A DNA stretch of 64,000 nucleotides from Linderina pennispora (taxonomy: Eukaryota > Kickxellomycota > Kickxellomycetes > Kickxellales > Kickxellaceae): contig NW_024468251.1 of the NCBI RefSeq assembly GCF_002104995.1, positions 186,001 through 250,000 on the forward strand, in the 5' to 3' direction. The stretch's first letter is position 1, and each line of letters opens with the position of its first letter. Positions 43,901 to 54,238 of the stretch are shown here, piece by piece. The translations under genes and the position numbers were made by a program. Below the pieces are notes generated by a model. The model was not told the origin of the DNA and searched no databases. It saw only the letters and a list, made by a program, of their open reading frames with translations.

Positions 43901-45410
43901 CTCGGCATGTCTGGTATTGCTGACTGCATGGTTGGTCTGCCTGATAGTGGTGAGGGCATCTCGCTCGAGCAACGCAAGCGCCTGACCATCGGTGTGGAGC
44001 TTGTGGCCAAGCCCAAGATTCTGTTCTTAGACGAGCCCACTTCAGGTCTCGATGCCCAGGCCTCGTTTACGATTGTTTCTTTCCTGCGTCGCCTGGCTGC
44101 CGAAGGCCAGACAATCCTCTGCACCATCCACCAGCCATCGTCGATGCTGTTCCAGCAGTTCGACCGGCTGCTTCTGCTCGCCCGCGGTGGTCAGACTGTT
44201 TATTTTGGCAACCTAGGCTATGACTCGCAAACGCTGACCGGCTACTTCGAAAAGAATGGGGCGGACAAATGCTCTGACTCCGCCAACCCTGCCGAGTATA
44301 TCCTCGATGTTGTGGGCAACAGGTCGCTCAATATCGACTGGCCGCAGGTTTGGAATGACTCGAGCGAGAAGGTGCATGAGCTGAACGAGATCGACCGTAT
44401 CAACGCACTGGAGCACGAGCACAGCAATGACCATGGCTCTGAGAACGACTCAAAGGATTATGCTCGATCGTTGGGATACCAAGGTGAAGATGGTCACCAA
44501 ACGCATGCTCCTGTCATATTGGCGCAATCCATCGTACAATCTGACTCGTATCGCGCTGCAGGTTGTCTGTGCACTGGTGGTTGGCTTCTCGTTTATCAAC
44601 CTGAGCGACAGTGCAGCCGATCTGCAGAACAAGGTGTTTGCAGTGTTCCTTACCTCGATTCTTGGTGTTCTCGTTATCAACCAGGTCCAGCCCGAGTACC
44701 TCCGCCAGCGGCTGACCTTTGGTCGCGAGTCGTCATCCAACCAATACAGCTGGAAGGCGTTTGCATTCGCAATCATCTTTACCGAATGGCCGTTTGCAAT
44801 CGTTGCCAACACCGTCTTCTTCCTGTGCTTCTACTGGACCGTCGGCCTGAACTCAATCAGCAGCCGCATTGGGTGCTTCTACCTGTCGTACCAGCTCTAC
44901 GGCATATTTTCGCTGACGCTGGGCCAGGCCATCGCCTCCTTCTCGCCGAATGACGTGGTTGTCAGTCTGTTCAACCCCATCTTTACTGTCCCTTCTGCCA
45001 TGTTCTGCGGTGTGGCAATTCCCTTCTCGCAGTTCCCCAAGTTCTGGAAGTTCCTCTATTGGTTGTCGCCGTACCACTACTACATCGAGCTTGTCGTCGT
45101 CAACGATCTGCACGGCTCCCCAGTGCACTGCAAGCCCCACGAGCACCACATTTTTAATCCCCCGCCAAGGATGACCTGCCAGCAATACGCTGGCCTGTGG
45201 GTCAGCAAGGCCATTGGCTACATCAACAACCCGAATGCCACCTCCTCTTGTGAGTACTGCCAGTTCAAGGATGGCGACGACTTTTACAAGACGCTCAGCT
45301 GGTCCTTTGATCACCGCTGGAGGAACTGGGGCATTCTCGCCGGATATGCTATCTTCAACATTGCTTTTACTGTCTTGATGGTCCGCGTATACAAGGTCAA
45401 CAAGCGCTGA
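40992..45410 (+). CDS. Full-size ABCG/PDR multidrug transporter; about six frameshifts
   Basis: About 1470 residues in the order NBD1-TMD1-NBD2-TMD2 typical of fungal PDR pumps that export drugs, sterols or toxins at the plasma membrane. NBD1 has the PDR-type degenerate Walker [10 protein letters not shown] (Cys in place of Lys), signature VSGGERKR and [14 protein letters not shown]2 has canonical GSSGAGKTT, a degenerate signature [11 protein letters not shown] and a canonical [12 protein letters not shown]. The crossed pattern of one good and one bad motif per composite site is the family norm. TM bundles are visible at about 42510-43100 and 44580-45110, with a final helix at 45330-45395. 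Single-base slips near 41310, 42475, 42695, 43250, 43540 and 44460; family sequence resumes each time. ATG at 40992 ([11 protein letters not shown]). Confidence 0.95.
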
Positions 45411-45510
45411 ACATAATATACATATTTTTCCATTCCATTATCAAGCTCACTTCAAAGCGCTTGTGACTATTGGTGATGGAAATTTTCTACTAACAGCATG
45501 CTCTCATTCG

Positions 45511-45954
45511 CTACCAGTCGCTATCGTCGCTATAATATTTATCCTGGCCCTGCATCCTCTCGAAAAAGAATTTCATAAAGTGTGACCGAGTGATGTACTT
45601 TTCAACTGTATCAAAATTGGTGCCAAGAACCATCATCGCTGTCTCACTCCTTGCGTCGCCAAGCACCCTAGACTCAATCAAGGTCATCCTACCCCTGGCC
45701 TGCCGCTTCTTGTGGACAACCATGTAGTCATCAACCTCGATGGCTATTTCAGGGCTAATGAATGTGGAGTAAAAACTTTTGCCAGCTATAACTATGTCGC
45801 AAGTGTCGGTTTCTGGGTCGACAAATGGCTCGATGATAATCTCTGCTACATGCCTACGCTTGACTATCGACCATTTTACTTCCGTATACTTCTTTCCACG
45901 ACACAAGGTGAAGAATAGCGGATAGTCTGTATGATTTTCGATTCTAGAGGGCAT
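45511..45954 (-). CDS. Unknown 147-residue protein
   Basis: Intact frame from ATG 45954 (MPSRIENHTDYPLFF). Alternating hydrophobic/charged strands (AEIIIEPFVDPETDTCDIVI, EIAIEVDDYMVV) suggest a beta-rich fold, and a helical, aromatic C terminus (MKFFFERMQGQDKYY) ends in an acidic tail. No signal peptide, no membrane segment, one Cys in the core. Synonymous codon use is less GC-rich than in neighbouring genes, so it may be young or acquired. Convergent with the PDR gene, 100 bp apart. I do not recognise the family; an upstream exon cannot be excluded. Confidence 0.5.
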   Translation of the reverse strand: MPSRIENHTDYPLFFTLCRGKKYTEVKWSIVKRRHVAEIIIEPFVDPETDTCDIVIAGKSFYSTFISPEIAIEVDDYMVVHKKRQARGRMTLIESRVLGDARSETAMMVLGTNFDTVEKYITRSHFMKFFFERMQGQDKYYSDDSDW

Positions 45955-46365
45955 TATGCGGGAAACAGAACGGACTAAGAGTGGGAAAGAAGGAGCTCAC
46001 GAAAACTGACGTCCAGGAACAGCGCTTCTATTCAGCTCCACAATTCTAGCTGATTTGTGTAGATGACAGAATCACTCAGTGCGAACAATGATGCGGATTG
46101 CTAAAAATATGTTGGCTGGCTTGCTGGAGTCTGCGTTTAGGGATTGTGGTGATGCAGTGCATGCTTTTAGATACCGGACCTGTGCTCTGTAGTGATCTAT
46201 AAGCTGCTTGTTTCTTGAGATTTTCCAGTCACTGATGAACCGAGGCAAAGAGGAAATATCCAGACATATGGTTCAATCCACACTTGATATATAGCAGCAT
46301 ATCGATACGATCCATATCGCGTTTTTATTTCAAAGATTCAGACAAGACCAGCTGTTGCAAATCCC
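45955..46365. other. Intergenic region
   Basis: About 410 bp, AT-rich. It is upstream of the unknown gene and downstream of the inhibitor gene, both on the minus strand. No feature seen. Confidence 0.4.
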
Positions 46366-46679
46366 TTAGTTGCACTTGACCTCAACTACGGTGCCCTTGT
46401 CATTGATACGCACAGTAAGGCGATCTGGACGGTAGTCCAGGGTGGTCATGTCACCAGGCCTGATAATGCGGTGGAGGGTGGGCTAGGTCCTGGACAAAGT
46501 ATACGTTGTTGAAATCTCCGCGCCAGCCCTCACGATGCTCCTCGACGATGCGACGGCCTGCCAAACGCGGCTGCCACTGCTGGGGATTGCATGAGACAGT
46601 CACGCTGGGGTCATTGGGAGGGAGGCGCTCGGCAGCGAAGGCAGTGGCGAAGATGGCAGCGAAAGATTGAGGTACGCAT
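46366..46679 (-). CDS. Secreted peptidase inhibitor of the I78 type; two frameshifts
   Basis: About 104 residues when one extra base is discounted near 46670 and another near 46465. Signal peptide MRTSIFAAIFATAFA is followed by a segment with VSCNPQQWQPRLAGRR. The C-terminal part reads RIIRPGDMTTLDYRPDRLTV then INDKGTVVEVKCN; the RPGD..T.DYRPDRL..I.D.G.V..V.C pattern is the hallmark of inhibitor family I78, which includes secreted elastase inhibitors of Aspergillus. Two Cys, one near each end, could form the single disulphide seen in the fungal members. A TATA-like CATATAAG lies about 110 bp upstream. The product would inhibit extracellular serine proteases, host or self. Confidence 0.65.
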
Positions 46680-47582
46680 GAGGAGGTAGTGGGCAGGATG
46701 GAGAATATGCTAGTTGAAAAGTACTTGTTGCTGTTCTTGTTGTTGCTGTGCAGCTGGTGTGGTTGGCATTATTCAAAGCCCATCTTATATGGCGGCGGAT
46801 GAGGAGGGTTGTGCGCAGCAAAAAAAGGGGCCATATGTGTCTACGCAGTTTTGTCTGCGCAGCATTTGGGGAATGGTGATTTACTGCCACACGTGTACCA
46901 GCCGATCGAATTATTGCGTTCTCCACACATAATCCGGAGGAATAGCCAGAGAAAACGCAGGAAATGCAAGTACACCGCGATTACAAAGGCAGCCCAACGT
47001 TTGCCGGCTGTTTTTCACTGTATTTTTGGGACATGGAAAACGTTCGGTCAAAACGGTTGCAGGGCTGCCCATCCACGCAAGCCATGATCCGGCGGTATTT
47101 CGAGGGTGCTACTTTTAAAATATCTGGCTGGCCATTCCAAGTCTACTAGCTGGAGGCTGGTCCACATATGCCTATCATCGGTTTTAATCACGCATAATCG
47201 CCGATTAGCTGATTGCCAAATATCGGAGCAGAGATAATCAGCGCCAGATAGAGCCATATGTTTGACGAGCGCAATTCAAATTTCCCTCTACTGATGCGTG
47301 ACCTTAGCCTTGAATTCTAGACGCGCATTGTTTCTTTGCTACGCCTTTTATTCCGTTCTCCCAATCGCGCATATTCTATTCTGTATATTGCACCTTGAGT
47401 AAGTGAGACCCAGCGACGACGGTCCTGCGATAGCAAAGCGGAATCAACAGCAACAGAGCACTGCATTGGGACTAATTCGGAAATCAACCTCCCCTTTTTT
47501 CAATTCTCCCTACTTGGTGAACAACGGGCTCAATTCACATAGGCAGTTACACGCAAAACACAAACCAAAGAAAACAGAAACT
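46680..47582. other. Divergent intergenic region (I78 inhibitor / GRIM-19)
   Basis: About 900 bp. No gene is supported. It contains the inhibitor promoter at the left and the GRIM-19 leader at the right. Confidence 0.4.
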
Positions 47583-47996
47583 ATGAGCAACAACACGACG
47601 ACAGCCACACAGGACCTGCCGCCCAAGGGCGGATACTCGACTATCCACTACGAGCGGCGTCTGCCCAAGAAGGGCCCGAGCGGTCTGGCGATGTTCGCCA
47701 TGTGTGGTGGTATCATGGCGTACGGCTGGTACAAGGTGTACAAGGGTCTGGACGAGCGCCGCGAGCTGGACCGCGAGAACGCGTGGTCGCGTATCCACCT
47801 GATTCCGATGCTGATTGCCGAGGCTGACCGCGACGAGTACCGCAGGAAGGCGGCGGCGGTAGAGCGCGAGCGCGAGATCATGAAGGACGTTCCTGGCTGG
47901 GAGGCCGGCAAGAGCGTGTACAACGGAAAGCGCTATGTACCGGATGTCATTGCCAATGTCCCGCTGCACCAGCAGCCAGGCTTCAAGAAGGACTAA
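47583..47996 (+). CDS. NADH:ubiquinone oxidoreductase (complex I) GRIM-19/NDUFA13-type subunit
   Basis: 137 residues; the ATG at 47583 is chosen because the family's N-terminal QDLPPKGGYSTIHYERRLPK follows directly. A single membrane segment (GLAMFAMCGGIMAYGWYKVY, about 39-58) is followed by a long charged helix with DERRELDREN and RIHLIPMLIAEADRDEYRR, then the conserved EIMKDVPGWEAGKSVYNGKR. These match GRIM-19, an accessory subunit of the complex I membrane arm in the mitochondrial inner membrane. Intact. It converges with the coiled-coil gene, 73 bp away. Confidence 0.93.
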   Translation: MSNNTTTATQDLPPKGGYSTIHYERRLPKKGPSGLAMFAMCGGIMAYGWYKVYKGLDERRELDRENAWSRIHLIPMLIAEADRDEYRRKAAAVEREREIMKDVPGWEAGKSVYNGKRYVPDVIANVPLHQQPGFKKD

Positions 47997-48069
47997 GAAT
48001 GATCCTTATTTTATCACACGCTTCCTTCTACCACTATATAAGTATCATTTCAAACTCCCGAGACATGTA

Positions 48070-48954
48070 TCAGGCATTGTCGGCTAGTGTCAGCCGGATG
48101 GCGCTGGCAGCATTGCTCAAGGCGTCTTTCAAATCGGCATTTTCTGCTTGTAGCCGTTTTGTCAGCTCCTGCTCCGTTGCCAGTAGCTCCTTGTACCGTG
48201 CCTGTGCCTCGACGATCCCCTTGCTGCGATCCAACACCGTGGTTCGCAATGCACGCAACGCCTTTGCTAATGCTGCCTCGTAGTCGCGTGCCATTATCTG
48301 CTGCTCCTTGTGCGAGACAACCAGGAGCTGCACGTCTCTGCGCATCGCGCCGTTTTCCTTCTCCAGCTCCGCTATCCGCGCCGCCATTGCACCGATCTCA
48401 TTGCCGCACATATCAGATTGTGTATCCCTGTCTTCGGTCTGCACACGCGCCGGCTGGATGTGCTCATAAATGTCGCTGCTTGGGGCCAGCGGTGGCGTGT
48501 GGAACACAGAATCTGCAAACGACGATGTGCTCAGCGGCGTGGTCTGGGACGGCGTGATGGGTGGTTGTGGCAGCAGGGCTTCGTCTGGCGTTTCATCCAT
48601 GCCATGGTTTAATGACGAGTTTTCTGAACCATGAGTCTCAGCCTTTGCCACCTGGGCCTGCAGCGCGTTGAACTGCTCGGCAAGCTGCTCGGCTGCCTTT
48701 CTGTTGCTGCGGTTCAGGTCGCCAAGCTCGCTGAGGAGATTATAGACTGTGTTGAGCGCTGTCTCGCTATCGATATCGCCCTCCTCCTCGTTATCGTCTA
48801 AGTCACTGCTGCTGTTGGTATTGGTCGTGGTTTCTAGGGATGCTGGCGGCGGTGGTGATGGCTGCGACGGTGGTGAGCCAGGCGGCGGTGAGCCGCGATA
48901 TGCTGGGGCGTTCTTGCGGGCTGACCGGCCAAGGGTGCTGTGCGAGGGGTCCAT
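48070..48954 (-). CDS. Coiled-coil protein of unknown function
   Basis: 294 residues from ATG 48954. A Pro/Ser-rich N terminus (about 1-50) and an acidic stretch (DLDDNEEEGDIDSE) precede a first coiled coil (about 65-105: LNTVYNLLSELGDLNRSNRK), a Ser/Thr/Pro-rich linker, and a second long coiled coil (about 185-285: MAARIAELEKENGAMRRDVQ and onward). It looks like a cytoskeletal or Rab-effector-type scaffold, but I cannot assign a family. It shares a 276-bp divergent promoter with porphobilinogen deaminase. Intact. Confidence 0.65.
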   Translation of the reverse strand: MDPSHSTLGRSARKNAPAYRGSPPPGSPPSQPSPPPPASLETTTNTNSSSDLDDNEEEGDIDSETALNTVYNLLSELGDLNRSNRKAAEQLAEQFNALQAQVAKAETHGSENSSLNHGMDETPDEALLPQPPITPSQTTPLSTSSFADSVFHTPPLAPSSDIYEHIQPARVQTEDRDTQSDMCGNEIGAMAARIAELEKENGAMRRDVQLLVVSHKEQQIMARDYEAALAKALRALRTTVLDRSKGIVEAQARYKELLATEQELTKRLQAENADLKDALSNAASAIRLTLADNA

Positions 48955-49230
48955 TATTACTAGTACTATGTGAATTATAAGAATATACGCGGCTAAGGGA
49001 TAAAAATGGGAAAAAACGCGAGGGGTTAGAAAAGGCTGCTGAAGGAGTGAGGGCTAGGAAGCGTGGTCTGTCCAGTGTCCAGCTTGTGGCCAACCCTGCT
49101 GATTAGTTAATCTGAACCCATGCAGCTTATGCGGAAACATCGCCGTATCGTTGAAATACGGTCATTCTTCCCTCTGCATATTCACAGCCATTGTTTTATT
49201 TTTCTCTGCTTACCCAAATACGCCCTTCAA

Positions 49231-50208
49231 ATGCCCACTACCACAGACATTCAGCCGGTCCTGCGCGTTGGCTCTCGCGACTCCAAGCTTGCGCTGGTGC
49301 AGACCGAGCACGTCATCGACCTGATAAAGGCGTCCCATGCTGGCGTGACCACCGAGCTCGAGACAATGAAGACGATCGGCGACAAGATCCTGGACGTGGC
49401 CATGAACAAGATCGGCGACAAGGGGCTGTTCACCAAGGAGCTGGAGCTGGCCCTGGATGCCAAGGCCATCGACGTGGTGGTCCACTCGCTGAAGGACATG
49501 CCGACAGCGCTGCCCGAGAACATGCAGCTGGTGGCAATTACCGAGCGCGAGGACCCGCGCGACGCGCTGATCATGAGCCAGAAGAACCGCGGCAAGGTTC
49601 TGAAGGACCTGGCGCCCGGCAGCGTCATCGGCACGGGCTCGGTTCGGCGCGTAGCACAGCTGCGGCGCCTGTACCCGCACCTGGAGTTCAAGGACGTGCG
49701 AGGCAACCTCAACACGCGGCTGGCGAAGCTCGATGCCGAGGACTCGCCGTACGAGGCCCTGATTCTGGCAGTGGCTGGCATCAAGCGGCTCGGATTCTCC
49801 GACCGCATTTCGCAGCCGCTCGACGAGCTGCTGCATGCAGTAGGCCAGGGCGCGCTGGGCATTGAGATCCGCGCTGACGACACGCAGACGCTGGAGTATG
49901 TGAAGTGTCTGAACCACAGGCCGACGCGGCTTGCGTGCTTGGCGGAGCGCGAGCTGATGCGGGCGCTGGAGGGCGGGTGCTCGGTGCCTATTGGCGTGCG
50001 CACGACGTGGAGCCAGGACAGACTGTTGCTTAAGGCCATTGTGGCATCGCCTGATGGCAAGAAGGCCGTTGAGGCGGAGCAGACTGCGAGTGTGCTGGGT
50101 GGATCTGACGAGGAAGAGGATGCGCGGGCTGTGAAGCTGGGCAGAGAGCTGTCGGTGGCCATGCGCGAGAAGGGCGCAGGCGAGATCCTCGACGCCATTG
50201 AGCACTAG
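49231..50208 (+). CDS. HEM3: Porphobilinogen deaminase (hydroxymethylbilane synthase)
   Basis: 325 residues from ATG 49231 (MPTTTDIQPVLRVGSR); an in-frame ATG at 49120 would add a non-conserved hydrophobic leader. It joins four porphobilinogens into hydroxymethylbilane in cytosolic haem synthesis. Conserved parts: RVGSRDSKLALVQT, KIGDKGLFTKELE, VVHSLKDMPT with the catalytic Asp (about residue 90), GTGSVRRVAQLRRLYP with Arg that bind the growing chain, and LEGGCSVPIGV, whose Cys (about 249) carries the dipyrromethane cofactor. Intact. It converges with NAA35, leaving only 49 bp between stops, so 3' ends probably overlap. Confidence 0.97.
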   Translation: MPTTTDIQPVLRVGSRDSKLALVQTEHVIDLIKASHAGVTTELETMKTIGDKILDVAMNKIGDKGLFTKELELALDAKAIDVVVHSLKDMPTALPENMQLVAITEREDPRDALIMSQKNRGKVLKDLAPGSVIGTGSVRRVAQLRRLYPHLEFKDVRGNLNTRLAKLDAEDSPYEALILAVAGIKRLGFSDRISQPLDELLHAVGQGALGIEIRADDTQTLEYVKCLNHRPTRLACLAERELMRALEGGCSVPIGVRTTWSQDRLLLKAIVASPDGKKAVEAEQTASVLGGSDEEEDARAVKLGRELSVAMREKGAGEILDAIEH

Positions 50209-50257
50209 CTAGAGGTTTCAAAAAATCTATATATGGTGGTTCCCACGTAAAACGTGT

Positions 50258-52870
50258 CTAATTTGACGGGCCAAACGAAAAGACCGGCCAGTCTGGATGC
50301 TTGTCGGCCATGCACCTGCACACAACATCCAGGGCCTTGCCCGGCTTCATCAGCTCGTCGACGCTGGCTCTCCATTCTCTGGCGCTGGCCAGGACACTGG
50401 ATTCGTGCTTGGCAGCCATCGCCACCTTGCGCTTCTTTTGCTTGTCGCGCTTCGCCTTGGATTTGGACTTTGGGGCTGCTACAGCCGGCTGGGTCTCGTT
50501 TCCAGCAGGGGTCGGCGATAATGCAGCAATGTCGGCGTCAAGCATCTGGGCACGGAATGCCAGCGCGTCGTGGCCAGTGGTAGTGGCAGCCAACGAGTTC
50601 ATGGCAGGATCCGCTGCCAACTTTGCCAGACTGAGAGTATTTGACAGCACAACAAAGTACAGCGACCTGTAGCTCTTCTCCCACAGCGCCAGCAGCCGCC
50701 CGTGCTCTCCGTTCTTGACAACCTGCTTCCGGCCGCTATCAAGAGAGTTCTTGGTGGCAGCGAGGATCTGGGCTGCGTGCGCAAACAGATCGCAGATCCG
50801 GTACCCGTCCAGCTGCTGCGTTGTGTTCTGCCACCCGTCGAATGTCAGGGGTGTGGGCGAGTTCAGCCGCTGGAACACACGGAAGCGCAGGGCATACCGG
50901 GCCAGATGGGCCTCTGGCGTCTCCTGCTGCTTGCATGCCGTCAGCGCCAGGATGTTGCGCCTCTGAGCCCATGGCGCCCTGAACACGCCGAGCCGCTCAC
51001 ACGCATGCGTCACGAGCCACATGGCCGTCGCCAAGTCCTTCTGCGCCATGACCAGCAGCTTCCACCTTGAAATCTGCGCCAGACACTCGGTGTCCGAAAC
51101 CGGTCGCATCGTCCACAGCGCCGGCAGAGCAGGCGGTGCCTTTGGCTGAACAAGACCTACATTTTGGCCCTGTTTGGATGCCAGCATTGTCTCCATACGA
51201 GTCAGGTGGGCAAAATGCGCCTCAAATACCTGCGTTGCGTTGCAGAAGACCTGGCTGAACTCGTACTCCAAATACACATCCAGGCGCATCCCCGCCATGA
51301 CACTGATCTCCATCATCAGCAGCTTCATGTGGTACGCCCATGAGCTGAACCAGAACGGGTTGTGCTTCGGATCGTCAGCTCCGCTTTGAGCCTGCGGGTT
51401 CAGCACTGTGAACAGCCAGATATCGAGCTGCTCAGCCTCGCCCTGCAGCGAGTCCCACCCGCCGAGGTATTTCAGAGCGATGCGACGTTGACGCGGGGCA
51501 TTCTGGCACTGTGTCTTGACCCAGTCAATCACCATTCTCGCTGCCTCCTGAACAAACTCGCCTACTCGCTGTCGGGCGCCTACCAGATCATCTGCCTTCG
51601 GAATGGCCTTGCCTGGCGGCCCAACCAACTGTCCAGCACCAGCCTCAAGTATGTTCCAGATATACGGGCCGGTGCATTCGCGAATCGCTCTCTCAGTAAA
51701 CGCAATAATCGGCTGGCGAAGCAGAATCCGGTTCTCGCACACAAACAGCGAAGCCACCAGCGACCGCACCAGTGGCGATGCTGTCGGAGTACGTTGCGCA
51801 AACTGCAGTGTCAGGTGTAGCAGCGACTCGACATTGTCGACATCCATGAGCTGCTGTACAAGTCCCAGCTCAGAGATCACTGAACTAAAGAAGGAATGCG
51901 ACTCGGCCAAGGTTTTCAATGGCTTGGGCTTGATGGGCGCCATGGTCGGGTAGTTGCGCATGCACTTTTTGTCAAACACACCGGGCACCTCCACCGCAAC
52001 CGACTGTGTGGTGCTGGCCTGCTGCATCGACGTGTGCAGAGACCGCAGCTCGGCCAATTCCTCGCCCGATTTCCTAAGCGCCGACGGGTCTTCTAGCAGG
52101 TAGTCGACCGAAGTGTGGATCAGAGTGCTGAGCCACGAGTCCCGCAATGCCAGATGGTCCTGTATCTGCTGAGCCGCCTTGCGCTCGTCTTCGTCGGCAT
52201 TCACACCGCTGTCAGCAAGCCAGCCGTCCAGGAACGCGGTTGCCTTCCCCATGAGCGCAATGACGTCGGCGAGAGAGAACTCGTCAAAGAACTTTGACAC
52301 GTACGACCCGAAATACACATCTTCTTCGCTGTACATGTTTTCTCTCATGTACTCTGCCCACACAAGCCGACAGCACCGCCCCAGCGCGATCAAGTACGGA
52401 TACAGTACCAGGTCACGACACGGATTCTTTGTCTCCTCCTTGCCTGCCGTCTCAGGCATATCGTCCTGGCTAAAGTACCGGCACATATAGATGGTCTGTA
52501 GGAGCGACGCGCTGGCCTGCCACGTCATCTCGCACTGGAACATGGTCTCAATAATCCACAGCGTCTCGCGCATTGTCAGTACTCGCTCCATATCCCATTT
52601 GCCGATCTCTTCTTCGTCTTGCTCCGTCAGCATGCCCATGTCTAGTCGTGGGTCCATGACCTCTATCGATGTCATGGCGTCGAACAGCGTCAGAGTCTGC
52701 GGCCGGATCAGCTCGCCCCGGGCTAGTTCGGCCGTTGTGGATTGCATGAGCTGGGTTATATCGAGCCATTCTGTGCCGTACTCGTCGTGCACGATAGGTG
52801 GGCTCGATGAAGACAGCGAGAGCTGAGCCAAGTGCTCGGTCGCGGTAGCAGCGTCGTCTGTATTGGACAT
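50258..52870 (-). CDS. N-alpha-acetyltransferase 35, NatC auxiliary subunit (Mak10-like)
   Basis: 870 residues from the first ATG at 52870 (MSNTDDAATATEH). The N-terminal core holds the family hallmark EVMDPRLDMGML (about residues 70-81) and then WIIETMFQCEMTW and a run of amphipathic helices through the whole length. The C terminus has a Lys-rich patch (KSKSKAKRDKQKKRK) that may contact the ribosome. NatC acetylates nascent chains starting Met-Leu/Ile/Phe. Intact over 2.6 kb. Confidence 0.93.
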   Translation of the reverse strand: MSNTDDAATATEHLAQLSLSSSSPPIVHDEYGTEWLDITQLMQSTTAELARGELIRPQTLTLFDAMTSIEVMDPRLDMGMLTEQDEEEIGKWDMERVLTMRETLWIIETMFQCEMTWQASASLLQTIYMCRYFSQDDMPETAGKEETKNPCRDLVLYPYLIALGRCCRLVWAEYMRENMYSEEDVYFGSYVSKFFDEFSLADVIALMGKATAFLDGWLADSGVNADEDERKAAQQIQDHLALRDSWLSTLIHTSVDYLLEDPSALRKSGEELAELRSLHTSMQQASTTQSVAVEVPGVFDKKCMRNYPTMAPIKPKPLKTLAESHSFFSSVISELGLVQQLMDVDNVESLLHLTLQFAQRTPTASPLVRSLVASLFVCENRILLRQPIIAFTERAIRECTGPYIWNILEAGAGQLVGPPGKAIPKADDLVGARQRVGEFVQEAARMVIDWVKTQCQNAPRQRRIALKYLGGWDSLQGEAEQLDIWLFTVLNPQAQSGADDPKHNPFWFSSWAYHMKLLMMEISVMAGMRLDVYLEYEFSQVFCNATQVFEAHFAHLTRMETMLASKQGQNVGLVQPKAPPALPALWTMRPVSDTECLAQISRWKLLVMAQKDLATAMWLVTHACERLGVFRAPWAQRRNILALTACKQQETPEAHLARYALRFRVFQRLNSPTPLTFDGWQNTTQQLDGYRICDLFAHAAQILAATKNSLDSGRKQVVKNGEHGRLLALWEKSYRSLYFVVLSNTLSLAKLAADPAMNSLAATTTGHDALAFRAQMLDADIAALSPTPAGNETQPAVAAPKSKSKAKRDKQKKRKVAMAAKHESSVLASAREWRASVDELMKPGKALDVVCRCMADKHPDWPVFSFGPSN

Positions 52871-54238
52871 GTCCAGATTCCTCAAACTCTTTCCCCTGGC
52901 AACTGCTGAATCGGACAAGCAGAAATTCAATGAGGCGGATTCTCAAGACAAGGAAAAAGGAAAGAAAAGGCTTTTGGCTACACTGTGAGAATCGGCGCCA
53001 TGGTCATGCAAAGCTGTCACGGGCATTGTGCCAGTGGTCTGTCCCAGTGGCAGGAAGCAAGACTGGGCCTGATTAAGCAACTCATCAGCGAATCACACAA
53101 AGTAGGCTTGTGCAGCGCGTTTCTCCTGTCCTCGACACCAGGTTCTCTTTGCTAGCATTGGTGCTATTGACGCACTGATACCACATATATCATGTACAAG
53201 ACGGTAACAGCACAGTCCAGCATGCCAGAGACAGGTATAATTTTATGCTGAATGTATATTGACAATATCAGTGAGCATGTCGAGTGCTTATCACCGTGCT
53301 TATCATCTAAACGCAAAATAGCATTCCTATCCGCCTGCGGCTAACTAAAGTGCAGTGCTCCTACCTTGTAGATGGTCTACCAAGTGTCGTACCAGCTTGA
53401 AAGAGGAGTCGCCTGCTTTCGCATAACGGTATAAATGCACTTTTATTCGTTATCTCCCACTTAGTATGCATTAGGTTGTGGTGTGCACCTGCTATATGAA
53501 AGCACCAGCAGTCAAACAAGGCATCGTCTATCCACTCCATCCCAGATATATCTAGCATAGCATTGCTCCCCTCAAGTCGCTGGTCCAAACAGGAGTGGCC
53601 ACAATACAAACTTTGCTGGGCCAAAGACACCAGTCTGGCTACAGCGCTAGCCCTGATTTAGATATTACCAGATCTAGATATTTACAGAAATAAAATCAGG
53701 TACTCAACCCAGAGAAAAAATTAGGTATAAATTTGTAGGATGGCATGGTCGGGCGGCGCCAGCTCTTTTTCTCTTCATTTCGCGTGCTCCTTAGATCTTG
53801 AATTGGTGCTTTGTTTTATTCTTGTGCGATGCAGCTCTTTGCCCGCCGGCCGGTCCTCATTTCGATGAGGAGCTGGTGGGTGTGGTGAGGAGGTTGTTTT
53901 CGTGCATGAGTTTAGAGGCACAGCAGCTTTCCTGGCTGTTTTATCGATTCAAATTGAGTCATTGGCGCGCTAGAGCAACAACCTGTCCTGCATGGGCATG
54001 CCGTCATGGCATTCCCGATTTCCCTAAGCTGACTGGAGCCTTCCGACAGGAATCGGTTCCAGACGGTAGCGTAAAACGCCCCTAGGTGAAGGGCGGACCC
54101 GGCTTCTGTGCTGGCGGCTGTAGTTTGCGTCTTGCCGACTGCAGTGTTGCTGGCATAGGGAAGTGGTTCTGGCCTTTGTATAAGGCCGGTGCGCGGGAGG
54201 CAGGATACAACTATTACTGTATTCATCACCTATGAAAG

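Noticed and set aside
41000-45410. Programmed ribosomal frameshifting as explanation of the PDR gene slips
   Set aside because: Six slips of different context in one gene, with no common slippery heptamer, do not fit a programmed mechanism.
49210-50205. Two long minus-strand frames (331 and 315 codons) over porphobilinogen deaminase
   Set aside because: They mirror a gene with full family identity on the plus strand; GC-rich third positions create such frames.
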